DNA of 7,616 nt from Deltaproteobacteria bacterium (GCA_026388595.1 JAPLJM010000084.1:1-7616); one strand, 5' to 3'; shown: positions 1 through 6,578, numbered from the stretch's first letter. Program-made: numbers and translations. The notes: a model not told the origin generated them from the letters alone.

Positions 1-1
1 G

Positions 2-379
2 CCGGAAAGAGTACGAGTTTGTGAAAAGATCAAGCAAGGTATATGGTCATACAATGGTGTCTTTCATCTAGTCGACTCTTGGAAAGAAAGAAGCAATGGA
101 CGGTCCGTTTTCAAGTTTAGACTCACTGCGGTTGAAGGGGAAGAAGACTTCTCATTGCCGGTTCCTGAGCAACCAAAGGTGCGGAGGGTTATTCCAACAT
201 CGGTAAAGTTGGAGGTGTGGAAAAGAGACGGAGGGAAGTGCACGAAATGCGGAGCCACCGAGGACCTGCATTTTGATCACGTTATCCCTTGGTCCAAGGG
301 AGGCTCATCCAGCACGGTGGATAACGTACAGTTGTTGTGTGGGAAACATAACCTGGAAAAGCATGACAAAATTGAGTAA
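2..379 (+). CDS. SRA/YDG-HNH endonuclease, C-terminal part (5' truncated by window)
   Basis: The frame is open from the first bases of the window to a TAA, giving 125 visible residues; the true start lies upstream. Visible residues about 10-45 carry an SRA/YDG-like stretch (GIWSYNGVFHLVDSW, then RSVFKFRL). Visible residues about 63-120 form an HNH nuclease domain: CTKC, then FDHVIPWSKGG with the catalytic DH pair (His codon 278-280), the Asn of VDNVQLLC, and a closing CGKHN, so the structural zinc is probably held by CxxC plus CxxH. SRA-HNH proteins such as Streptomyces ScoMcrA cut DNA carrying modified bases or phosphorothioates, and SRA domains flip out modified cytosine. By inference this is a modification-dependent restriction nuclease, but the specificity is not visible. 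The gene is poorer in G+C than what follows. A start at TTG 155 would remove the SRA part and is unlikely to be real. Confidence 0.82.
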   Translation, partial: PERVRVCEKIKQGIWSYNGVFHLVDSWKERSNGRSVFKFRLTAVEGEEDFSLPVPEQPKVRRVIPTSVKLEVWKRDGGKCTKCGATEDLHFDHVIPWSKGGSSSTVDNVQLLCGKHNLEKHDKIE

Positions 380-382
380 AAC

Positions 383-407
383 GGCCAACAAGTGCATGCA
401 CCGGATG
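383..407 (+). other. Half-attC-like motif with a 10-bp palindrome
   Basis: Directly after the stop codon of the HNH gene comes GGCCAACAAG followed by the perfect palindrome GTGCATGCAC (392-401) and CGGA. The order (stop codon, a near RYYYAAC box, then a palindromic element ending in CGGA) resembles the left half of an integron attC recombination site. The 7-mer GGCCAAC departs from the RYYYAAC consensus at one position. No matching right half with a GTTRRRY core is present before selA, so at most this is a remnant. It may also be a chance palindrome. Confidence 0.25.
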
Positions 408-449
408 AATCGAAAATGACAACAGGGGACTGCAACAAGGACAACATCT

Positions 450-1679
450 ATGGATGACCACAGAAAAGAACTGCTGAAACATCTGCCCAAGATTGACGAG
501 ATCCTGATGATCCTGGGAAAGCAGGGGTTTTTCGCCGGGACGGCAAAGGAGATCGTCAAGGAGGCCTGCCGCACGGTGGTGGGTGAGTTGCGCGAACACA
601 TCCTCTGCAAGACGGAGAATCTGAAGGAATGGCGCATCGACCTGCAGAAAGGCCAGCGTGGACTCCGTTATGATCATGTACAGGGGATTCTCTGTACGCT
701 GACCGGGGCCGAAGACGCCCTGGTGGTCAACAACAACGCTGCCGCCGTCCTGCTGGTGCTCAACACCCTGGCGGCGGGAAAAGAAGCCATTGTTTCACGG
801 GGGGAACTGATTGAAATCGGGGGAGAATTCCGGATTCCCGAAGTCATGGAAAAAAGCGGCGTACAGCTCAAGGAGGTGGGCGCCACCAACCGGACGCACC
901 TGAAAGATTATGAGAAGGCCATTTCAGAAAAGACAGGGCTGATTCTCAAGGTCCACACCAGCAATTACAAAATTGTGGGCTTTACGGAAGAAATTGCCCT
1001 GCCGGCCCTGGTTGCCCTGGGCAAGAAGCACAGTGTCCCGGTGATGGATGATCTGGGCAGCGGCTGCCTGATTGAACTGGACCGCCATGGCCTGGACCGG
1101 GAACCCACGGTTCACGATGCCTTGCAGACGGGCGTGGATGTGATCACCTTCAGCGGCGACAAGCTCCTGGGCGGCCCCCAGGCCGGGATCATCCTGGGAA
1201 AGCGTGAATTTTTGCGGAAAATCAAGAATAATCCCCTCAATCGCGCCCTCCGCATTGATAAACTAACCCTGGCAGCCCTGGAGGCCACCCTAATCCAATA
1301 CCTCAACCCCGAGAAGGCGTTATCGGGCATCAGAACCCTGCGGTCCTTGACCGCGCCGGTGAACGACATGGCGCGGATGGCCAGGCGCCTGCTGAACAGC
1401 CTGCAAAGGCTGGGCCTTTCCGGATTCACCTTCCGCCTGCAGAAGGGCGCCTCGCTGGCCGGGGGGGGCTCTCTTCCCACCCAGGAAATCCCGACCATGA
1501 TGATCAGCGTCCGCTCTACGACCCTGTCGGCCAATAAGCTGGAAGAACGCCTGCGATCCCTGGATATCCCTATTATTGCAAGGATTTTTGACAATGAAGT
1601 GCTTCTGGACATAAGGACCATTGACGAAGAGGAATTCGCACTGATTAAAAAGGGCTTCCTGACGTTCAAATCATCATGA
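450..1679 (+). CDS. selA: L-seryl-tRNA(Sec) selenium transferase, internally shortened
   Basis: SelA is a cytoplasmic PLP enzyme that converts seryl-tRNA(Sec) to selenocysteinyl-tRNA(Sec) using selenophosphate. The 409-residue product has the N-terminal tRNA-binding region (LPKIDEIL, residues 12-19) and most of the catalytic core: LTGAEDALVVNNNAAAVLL (about 84-102), VSRGELIEIGG, VGATNRT, KVHTSNY, DDLGSG, and FSGDKLLGGPQAG with the PLP lysine at K238. From memory of E. coli SelA (463 aa, K295), the offset at LTGAEDA and at the lysine is the same, about 57 residues. The loss falls near residues 60-63, where REHILCKTENLKEW runs straight into IDLQKGQRG. The missing piece should hold the conserved RPVINxTG and HTNLGR segment lining the active site, so activity is doubtful. 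There is no frameshift or stop. AAGGA at 437-441 lies 8 nt before the ATG. The last codons overlap rluD (ATGA). Confidence 0.88.
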   Translation: MDDHRKELLKHLPKIDEILMILGKQGFFAGTAKEIVKEACRTVVGELREHILCKTENLKEWRIDLQKGQRGLRYDHVQGILCTLTGAEDALVVNNNAAAVLLVLNTLAAGKEAIVSRGELIEIGGEFRIPEVMEKSGVQLKEVGATNRTHLKDYEKAISEKTGLILKVHTSNYKIVGFTEEIALPALVALGKKHSVPVMDDLGSGCLIELDRHGLDREPTVHDALQTGVDVITFSGDKLLGGPQAGIILGKREFLRKIKNNPLNRALRIDKLTLAALEATLIQYLNPEKALSGIRTLRSLTAPVNDMARMARRLLNSLQRLGLSGFTFRLQKGASLAGGGSLPTQEIPTMMISVRSTTLSANKLEERLRSLDIPIIARIFDNEVLLDIRTIDEEEFALIKKGFLTFKSS

Positions 1680-2638
1680 ATCAAGCACAGCGGCGGACAT
1701 ATGTCGTCGAGGGGGAAGAGCAGGATCTGAGGTTGGATGTGTTTCTATCCCGCCGCGACCCATCCCTGTCCAGGGCACAGGTGCAGAAGCTCATTGAACA
1801 GGGCGCCGTCCAGGCTGGAAGCCGACCGGCCAAGGCGAGTCACAAGGTCCGGGAGGGCGAGGTGATCCATTGCGAAATACCGCCCGCGACCGAATATGAC
1901 GTTATGCCGGAAGACATTCCCCTCTCCATCATTTTCGAAGACGAATCCATCCTGGTGGTTGACAAACCCGCCGGCATGGTGGTCCATCCCGCCCCCGGTC
2001 ATAAAGAAGGGACGCTCGTCAATGCTATTCTTTACCACTGCCGGGACCTGTCGGGGATCGGTGGGGTATTGCGACCGGGCATCGTTCACCGACTCGACAA
2101 GGATACCTCCGGGCTGCTGGTGGTGGCAAAATCGGACCGGGCGCACCAGGCGTTGATGGGACAGTTTCGGCAGCGCGTGGTGAAAAAAACTTATCATGCC
2201 TTGGTCTATGGTGATGTTAAAGGGGATCAGGGCAGCGTCAACCTGCCGGTGGGCCGGCATCCGGAGGACCGGAAAAAGATGTCCACCCGGAGCCGACGGG
2301 GACGGGAGGCCGCCACCCGTTGGCAGGTTCATGAGCGGTACGGTGCGGTGACGCTGCTGCATGTGGAGATTGAAACAGGCCGGACCCACCAGATCCGCGT
2401 GCATTTGCATGCCCTCGGCTATCCCGTGGTGGGCGACGTCGTCTACTGCGGCGCCCGACAGGCAAGCACCGTGGGTGATCCTGCCCGGAGAGCCGCAGTA
2501 AAGCGAATGAAGCGGCAGGCCCTTCATGCCGCACGGCTCAGTTTCAGCCATCCGGTGAGCGGCGAGTGGCTGACATTTACAGCGCCGCTCCCGGCGGATA
2601 TGGCGGAGTTGTGCCGGTTGTTGAAGCGAGATCTTTGA
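1676..2638 (+). CDS. rluD: 23S rRNA pseudouridine synthase, RluD/RluA family
   Basis: The 320-residue product has the RluD layout and about its usual length (E. coli RluD, 326). An N-terminal S4 RNA-binding domain spans roughly residues 17-67 (RLDVFLSRRDPSLSRAQVQKL). The RluA-type catalytic domain follows: ILVVDKPAGMVVHPAPG (about 92-108), the active-site loop HRLDKDTSG with catalytic Asp141, KKTYHALVYG, and RTHQIRVHL (236-244). Family members isomerise uridines of 23S rRNA; RluD itself modifies helix 69. I assign RluD over RluA or RluC because the S4 domain is present and the length fits, but the exact target cannot be read from sequence. The ATG overlaps the selA stop as ATGA and lacks a strong ribosome-binding site, so translation is probably coupled to selA. 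Confidence 0.9.
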   Translation: MNQAQRRTYVVEGEEQDLRLDVFLSRRDPSLSRAQVQKLIEQGAVQAGSRPAKASHKVREGEVIHCEIPPATEYDVMPEDIPLSIIFEDESILVVDKPAGMVVHPAPGHKEGTLVNAILYHCRDLSGIGGVLRPGIVHRLDKDTSGLLVVAKSDRAHQALMGQFRQRVVKKTYHALVYGDVKGDQGSVNLPVGRHPEDRKKMSTRSRRGREAATRWQVHERYGAVTLLHVEIETGRTHQIRVHLHALGYPVVGDVVYCGARQASTVGDPARRAAVKRMKRQALHAARLSFSHPVSGEWLTFTAPLPADMAELCRLLKRDL

Positions 2639-2690
2639 AACGCGGCCTCGCTGCTTGCGAACTTTTTTCTATTTATGCAAGGTTTTTGAA

Positions 2691-3491
2691 ATGTTCCGTA
2701 TTGCACAAAAGGAGTCTGTAAAATATCTGGCGTGCACTGCAGCGGAAGCCATGGATTTTTTCTTCCACGGCTTCTGTACCCGGCAGGGTGGCGTCAGCGA
2801 GGGTCCCTGGGCCAGTCTGAATGTGAGCACCCGCGAAGGAGACAGCGAGGCGCAGGTGCGCCGGAACTATGAAAGAATCGCGACGGCCTTCGGAATCGCC
2901 GTCCCACAGTTTCTGCTGGTCAATCAGGTGCATCGTGACGGGGTCTTGATCATCGACCGTCACTCCCTGCCCTTCGCCTGTGACGCCCCCCCGGCCTTTG
3001 ACGCCATCATGACGGACCAGCCGGGACTGGCCCTGTGCATCAAGACGGCGGACTGCGTGCCGGTATTTCTGGTCGATCCCGTCCGGCGGGTCATCGGCGC
3101 CGTCCACGCCGGCTGGAAGGGGACGGCCCTGCAGATTGCGGAAAAAGCGGTCCGTGAAATGGTCCGCCGGTTCGACTGCCGCCCGGAGGATCTCGAGGCT
3201 TTTATCGGTCCCGCCATCGGACCCTGCTGCTACGAGGTGGATGTCAGCGTTTATCAGGCCATGGACCATCATCAGGAAAGGGATTTCTTTTTTATTGCGG
3301 GTCTTGAAAAGGGAAAATGGATGCTCGATCTTCCCCTGGCAAACCACCATCAGTTGCTCCGCGCCGGCCTCCCTTCGGAACACATTCAGACGGCAGACCT
3401 CTGCACCGCCTGCCATCCGGAACTTTTCTTTTCACACCGCGCGCAAGGCGGAGACACCGGGAGGCAACTCAATTTCATCATGATCCGGTGA
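2691..3491 (+). CDS. pgeF: PgeF/YfiH-family laccase-domain protein
   Basis: The 266-residue product belongs to the YfiH/DUF152 (Cu-oxidase_4) family, linked to peptidoglycan editing (PgeF) and to purine nucleoside phosphorylase or adenosine deaminase activity in homologues. The metal and active-site triad is visible: His81 in NQVHRDG, Cys122 in TADCVPV and His139 in VHAGWKGT. FHGFCTRQGGVSEGPWASLN near the start, FIGPAIGPCCYEV (171-183) and the C-terminal CTACHPELFFSHR with GDTGRQLNF are family signatures. I chose ATG 2691 because AAGG at 2679-2682 lies 8 nt upstream; the frame is open back to a TTG at 2655, but that has no ribosome-binding site. The gene follows rluD by 52 bp and is probably co-transcribed with it. 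It is annotated in many genomes as polyphenol oxidase, which is misleading. Confidence 0.9.
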   Translation: MFRIAQKESVKYLACTAAEAMDFFFHGFCTRQGGVSEGPWASLNVSTREGDSEAQVRRNYERIATAFGIAVPQFLLVNQVHRDGVLIIDRHSLPFACDAPPAFDAIMTDQPGLALCIKTADCVPVFLVDPVRRVIGAVHAGWKGTALQIAEKAVREMVRRFDCRPEDLEAFIGPAIGPCCYEVDVSVYQAMDHHQERDFFFIAGLEKGKWMLDLPLANHHQLLRAGLPSEHIQTADLCTACHPELFFSHRAQGGDTGRQLNFIMIR

Positions 3492-3519
3492 ACATTCATG
3501 GGGTTATTTCAAAAAGTGC

Positions 3520-3546
3520 TTGACACACGGACTTGTTTATTATAAA
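3520..3546 (+). promoter_or_regulatory. Sigma70-like promoter upstream of rho
   Basis: A consensus -35 box TTGACA (3520-3525) is followed after 15 bp by TATAAA (3541-3546); TAAAAG at 3543-3548 would give 17 bp. The site begins 28 bp after the pgeF stop and points toward rho, in a stretch clearly richer in A+T than the flanking genes. Transcription would start near 3553 and leave a leader of about 220 nt before the rho ATG. This suggests rho begins a new transcription unit. Confidence 0.6.
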
Positions 3547-3549
3547 AGG

Positions 3550-3775
3550 CGTCCAGCGTTCGAAAGACGTAGTTTAGTCCTTCCTTATTGGAAAGCTTCA
3601 AGAGACCAAACGAACAACCCATAAAATCCACGTTCTTACTTTAAATGCCGTAACTTACGATATTATTCCGCTATTTCCTATGAGAAATTCGGGTCGCACA
3701 AAAGCTATCATCCCAACGGTTAACGACGCGCCGGTAGAGGCGTCGTCAGATAAAACTTTGCAAAAGGATTTTTTC
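3550..3775 (+). promoter_or_regulatory. Long rho 5' leader with a 7-bp hairpin near the start codon
   Basis: The stretch between the putative promoter and rho is A/T-rich and holds no convincing gene. Its clearest structure is a perfect 7-bp inverted repeat, ACGACGC (3723-3729) with GCGTCGT (3740-3746) around a 10-nt loop, ending about 18 nt before the AAGGA ribosome-binding site (3764-3768). Rho is autoregulated through its leader in E. coli, so a regulatory role here is plausible but is inference. The rho frame stays open upstream to 3578 and has an in-frame ATG at 3680 without a ribosome-binding site; I treat that extension as non-coding. Confidence 0.4.
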
Positions 3776-5023
3776 ATGAATATTGAAGACATCAAGAGAC
3801 AACCCATCAGCGAACTGGCCACGCTGGCCAAAGATCTTTGCGTGGCCGGTGCCAGCGGCATGCGGCGGCAGGATCTGATTTTTTCCATCCTCCAGGCGCA
3901 GGCCGAAAAAAACGGCGTTATTTCCGGGTCCGGCGTTCTGGAAATACTTCCCGACGGCTTCGGATTCCTGCGGGCGGTTGACTACAACTACCTGCCCAGT
4001 CCGGACGATATCTATATCTCACCGTCGCAGATCCGGAGATTCAGCCTCCGTACCGGGGATACGGTCTCCGGTGAGGTCCGACCGCCCAAAGAAGGGGAAA
4101 AATATTTTGCCCTGCTCAAGGTGGACGCCGTCAATTTTGAAGGCCCGGACGCCGCACGGGACAAGATCCTTTTTGACAACTTGACCCCGCTTTATCCGGA
4201 AGAGAAGCTGAATCTGGAAAGCGATCCGGAAAACCTGTCCACACGGGTCATGGATCTGTTTACCCCCATCGGGAAAGGTCAAAGGGGCCTGATTGTGTCA
4301 CCGCCCCGGGCCGGAAAAACCGTTCTGCTTCAGGATATCGCCCGGAGCATCACCACCAATCACCCGGAAGTCACTCTGATGGTCCTTCTTATTGACGAGC
4401 GCCCCGAAGAAGTCACGGATATGCAGCGAAGCGTGAAAGGAGAGGTCATTTCCTCAACCTTTGATGAACCGGCCACACGGCACGTGCAGGTGGCCGAAAT
4501 GGTTATTGAAAAGGCAAAACGGCTGGTGGAGCACCGTAAGGATGTGGTCATCTTGCTGGACAGCATCACCCGTCTGGCAAGGGCCTACAATACAGTGGTT
4601 CCGCCGAGCGGTAAGGTGCTGTCAGGCGGTGTGGATTCCAACGCCCTCCATAAACCCAAACGTTTCTTCGGCGCCGCCCGGAACATTGAGAACGGCGGGA
4701 GCCTTACCATCATTTCCACAGCCCTGATCGATACGGGCAGCCGCATGGATGAAGTCATTTTTGAAGAATTCAAGGGAACGGGCAATATGGAGCTGCATCT
4801 GGACCGACGGATAGCCGATCGCCGGGTGTTCCCCGCCTTCGATCTCATCCGCTCCGGGACGCGGAAGGAAGAACTCCTGGTTCCGAAGGTGAATCTGAAC
4901 CGGATCTGGATCCTGAGACGGCTGCTGCAGGAGATGAATCCTGTCGATGCCATGGAGTTCATCATCGACAAGGTCCGGAAGACGGAAACGAATCGATCTT
5001 TTCTGGATTCCATGAATCAATAA
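3776..5023 (+). CDS. rho: Transcription termination factor Rho
   Basis: Rho is a hexameric RNA-dependent ATPase and helicase that binds C-rich nascent RNA and ends transcription. The 415-residue product matches the usual length (E. coli 419). The N-terminal Rho_N helices cover about residues 1-45 (ISELATLAKDL, GASGMRRQDLIFSIL). The cold-shock-like primary RNA-binding domain follows with DGFGFLR at 60-66. The RecA-like motor domain carries Walker A in PPRAGKT (176-182), the IDERPEEVTDM segment (206-216), Walker B in VVILLDSITRLARAYN (about 257-272), the Q-loop region PPSGKVLSGGVDSNALHKPKRFFGAARNIE in two adjacent blocks (about 276-305), and the R-loop EEFKGTGNMELHLDR. The ATG at 3776 has AAGGA 7 nt upstream and gives the family-typical MNIEDIK start; the in-frame ATG at 3680 would add 32 atypical residues. 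It has its own promoter and leader. Confidence 0.97.
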   Translation: MNIEDIKRQPISELATLAKDLCVAGASGMRRQDLIFSILQAQAEKNGVISGSGVLEILPDGFGFLRAVDYNYLPSPDDIYISPSQIRRFSLRTGDTVSGEVRPPKEGEKYFALLKVDAVNFEGPDAARDKILFDNLTPLYPEEKLNLESDPENLSTRVMDLFTPIGKGQRGLIVSPPRAGKTVLLQDIARSITTNHPEVTLMVLLIDERPEEVTDMQRSVKGEVISSTFDEPATRHVQVAEMVIEKAKRLVEHRKDVVILLDSITRLARAYNTVVPPSGKVLSGGVDSNALHKPKRFFGAARNIENGGSLTIISTALIDTGSRMDEVIFEEFKGTGNMELHLDRRIADRRVFPAFDLIRSGTRKEELLVPKVNLNRIWILRRLLQEMNPVDAMEFIIDKVRKTETNRSFLDSMNQ

Positions 5024-5050
5024 ATAAATTTAGTTGAATTTATTTTTTTT
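5022..5050 (+). terminator. A/T-only hairpin with T-tract at the rho stop codon
   Basis: AAATAAATT (5022-5030) and AATTTATTT (5037-5045) form a perfect 9-bp stem around the 6-nt loop TAGTTG, and the run of T continues to 5050. The shape is that of an intrinsic terminator, but the stem has no G or C pair and would be weak. It starts inside the rho stop codon and overlaps the -35 box of the next promoter. Confidence 0.45.
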
Positions 5051-5061
5051 ATGTCTATAAT
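5034..5061 (+). promoter_or_regulatory. Sigma70-like promoter for rpmE
   Basis: TTGAAT (5034-5039) is followed after 16 bp by a perfect TATAAT (5056-5061). Transcription would begin near 5068, about 67 nt before the rpmE ATG. The -35 box lies within the hairpin that ends rho, so the same bases would serve to end one transcript and begin the next. Confidence 0.6.
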
Positions 5062-5077
5062 ACCGCCCCCTGCGGTA
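5061..5077. repeat. 17-bp inverted repeat at the rpmE transcription start
   Basis: TACCGC (5061-5066) and GCGGTA (5072-5077) form a perfect 6-bp dyad around CCCCT. It begins on the last base of the -10 box and spans the predicted start point near 5068. The RNA would contain only its right half, so a DNA operator is more likely than an RNA hairpin if it has a function. I do not recognise the motif. Confidence 0.35.
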
Positions 5078-5134
5078 AAGCCAAAAAATAATTCGATCGC
5101 AAGGGATTGTCATTGAGGAGGATAAGCAGTTACC

Positions 5135-5353
5135 ATGAAAGAAGGGATTCATCCGGAATATAAAGAAACAACGATCACCTGTGTCTGCGGCAATGTCATT
5201 GAAACCCGGTCAACCAAGAAGGAGATCAAGGTGGAAATCTGTTCACAGTGCCATCCTTTTATGACGGGCAAACAGAAAATCATGGATACCGCCGGCCGGG
5301 TCGAACGGTTCAGGAACAAGTACGCCGGTCTGGAGCAGAAAAAGACAGCTTAA
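5135..5353 (+). CDS. rpmE: 50S ribosomal protein L31 (zinc-binding, C+ form)
   Basis: The 72-residue product has the L31 start MKEGIHPEY and four zinc-ligand-type cysteines: C16 and C18 in TCVCGN, C36 and C39 in EICSQCHPF. These mark the zinc-containing C+ form rather than the cysteine-free paralogue induced under zinc starvation. PFMTGKQK and the basic VERFRNKY near the C-terminus are also family-typical. L31 sits on the large subunit and bridges to the small subunit head. GAGGAGG at 5115-5121 is a strong Shine-Dalgarno sequence but lies 13 nt before the ATG, slightly farther than usual. The gene has its own promoter candidate and follows rho, as in many bacteria. Confidence 0.96.
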   Translation: MKEGIHPEYKETTITCVCGNVIETRSTKKEIKVEICSQCHPFMTGKQKIMDTAGRVERFRNKYAGLEQKKTA

Positions 5354-5501
5354 GCAACCCAGCATCTCTCTTCAGGTTTTCCTATGGCGCCTGTTAAGCC
5401 GTACAGGAATCGTGCTTTCCTGGCGGCCCGCCGGCGCTTCAATTCATTCTTTTCCTGCCTGTTCTTTTACGGTCCAGCGGAATCATCGTGTATTAGGGAT
5501 T

Positions 5502-6578
5502 ATGTTCAAAAAACTGAAAGAAATCGAACTTAGGTATCACGAGCTCGAAGCCTTCCTCAGCGACTCGGAGGTGGTCAGCAAGCAGTCGCTTTATCAGAAA
5601 TATGCCAAGGAGCATGCGGATCTTTACGACCTGGTGGAAGCTTTCCAGGAATATGAGGGGATCGCGAGGCAGATCGACGAGGGGCAGAGCCTGCTCCGGG
5701 AGAATGATGAGGAGCTCAAGGCCATCGTCAAAGAGGAGATGCCGCAACTCCGCGAACAGTTGAATCAACTGGAGGAACGGCTAAAACGCTTGTTGCTGCC
5801 AAAGGATCCGAATGACGACCGGAATGTTTTGCTGGAAATCCGTGCCGGGACGGGCGGCGATGAAGCGGGCCTCTTTGTGGGGGATCTGTTTCGCATGTAT
5901 GCCCGGTATGCGGAGTTGCGTCGCTGGAATGTGGAGATCATCAGCTCCACTTCGGCAGGCGGGATGGGCGGGTTCAAGGAAATCATTGCCCTCATCGCCG
6001 GTCAGGGCGCCTACAGCCAGCTGAAATATGAAAGCGGCGTCCACCGGGTACAGCGGGTGCCGCTCACGGAAGCCCAGGGCCGGATTCACACCTCCGCCGT
6101 GACGGTGGCCATCCTGCCGGAAGCCGATGAGGTGGAGGTCAACATTGATCCCAATGAACTGCGGATCGACGTCTATCATTCCAGCGGACATGGCGGCCAA
6201 AGCGTTAATACAACGGATTCCGCCGTCCGGATTACCCATTTGCCGACCGGCCTGGTGGTGACCTGCCAGGATGAAAAATCGCAGTTGAAGAACAAGGCCA
6301 AGGCCATGAAGGTCCTCCGGGCGCGGTTGCTGGACGCCATGGTGGCCAAACAGAATCAGGAAATTTCCGAGAACAGGCGCAGCCAGGTGGGAACCGGCGA
6401 CCGGAGTGAACGGATACGGACTTATAACTATCCCCAGTCGCGGGTGACAGACCACCGGATCAACATGACCCTCTACAGCCTGGAAAACTATCTGGACGGG
6501 AACATTCAAAACGTTATCGATGCGCTGACGACCCATTTTCAAGCAGAGGCGCTGCAGCGCTCAGCAACTGCGAATTGA
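5502..6578 (+). CDS. prfA: Peptide chain release factor 1
   Basis: RF1 recognises UAA and UAG in the ribosomal A site and triggers peptide release. The 358-residue product is of normal length (E. coli 360). The N-terminal helical domain covers about residues 1-100. The codon-recognition region RVQRVPLTEAQGRIHTSA (about 183-199) has a PxT motif reading PLT, which marks RF1 rather than RF2 (SPF). The catalytic GGQ is at 231-233 in SGHGGQSVNTTDSAVRITH, followed by CQDEKSQLKNKAKAM. Gln233 is the residue methylated by PrmC, encoded next door. I chose ATG 5502 because it gives the family start MFKKLKEIE; the frame opens from 5412 but that extension is atypical. The start is poorly served: the only purine-rich box, AGGGA (5495-5499), is 2 nt from the ATG. 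Confidence 0.96.
   Translation: MFKKLKEIELRYHELEAFLSDSEVVSKQSLYQKYAKEHADLYDLVEAFQEYEGIARQIDEGQSLLRENDEELKAIVKEEMPQLREQLNQLEERLKRLLLPKDPNDDRNVLLEIRAGTGGDEAGLFVGDLFRMYARYAELRRWNVEIISSTSAGGMGGFKEIIALIAGQGAYSQLKYESGVHRVQRVPLTEAQGRIHTSAVTVAILPEADEVEVNIDPNELRIDVYHSSGHGGQSVNTTDSAVRITHLPTGLVVTCQDEKSQLKNKAKAMKVLRARLLDAMVAKQNQEISENRRSQVGTGDRSERIRTYNYPQSRVTDHRINMTLYSLENYLDGNIQNVIDALTTHFQAEALQRSATAN

Noticed and set aside
1745..2551. Long minus-strand open frame opposite rluD
   Set aside because: It is an antisense shadow of a G+C-rich gene; the + strand encodes a complete, motif-bearing RluD.
2624..2668. Possible terminator after rluD (AGCGAG with CTCGCT, then a T6 run)
   Set aside because: The 6-bp stem has a 16-nt loop and the T run begins about 10 nt after the stem, so it does not form a proper intrinsic terminator.
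3680..3775. 32-residue N-terminal extension of Rho from ATG 3680
   Set aside because: No ribosome-binding site before this ATG, unlike 3776, and the added residues do not resemble the Rho N-terminus.
5384..5533. 49-codon ATG frame in the rpmE-prfA gap
   Set aside because: No ribosome-binding site, atypical composition (arginine and phenylalanine clusters), and it runs 32 nt into prfA in another frame; no family resemblance.
6030..6200. RF1 variations PLT and SGHGGQS as possible altered specificity
   Set aside because: The middle residue of PxT varies in the family and the residues flanking GGQ also vary; all key residues are intact.
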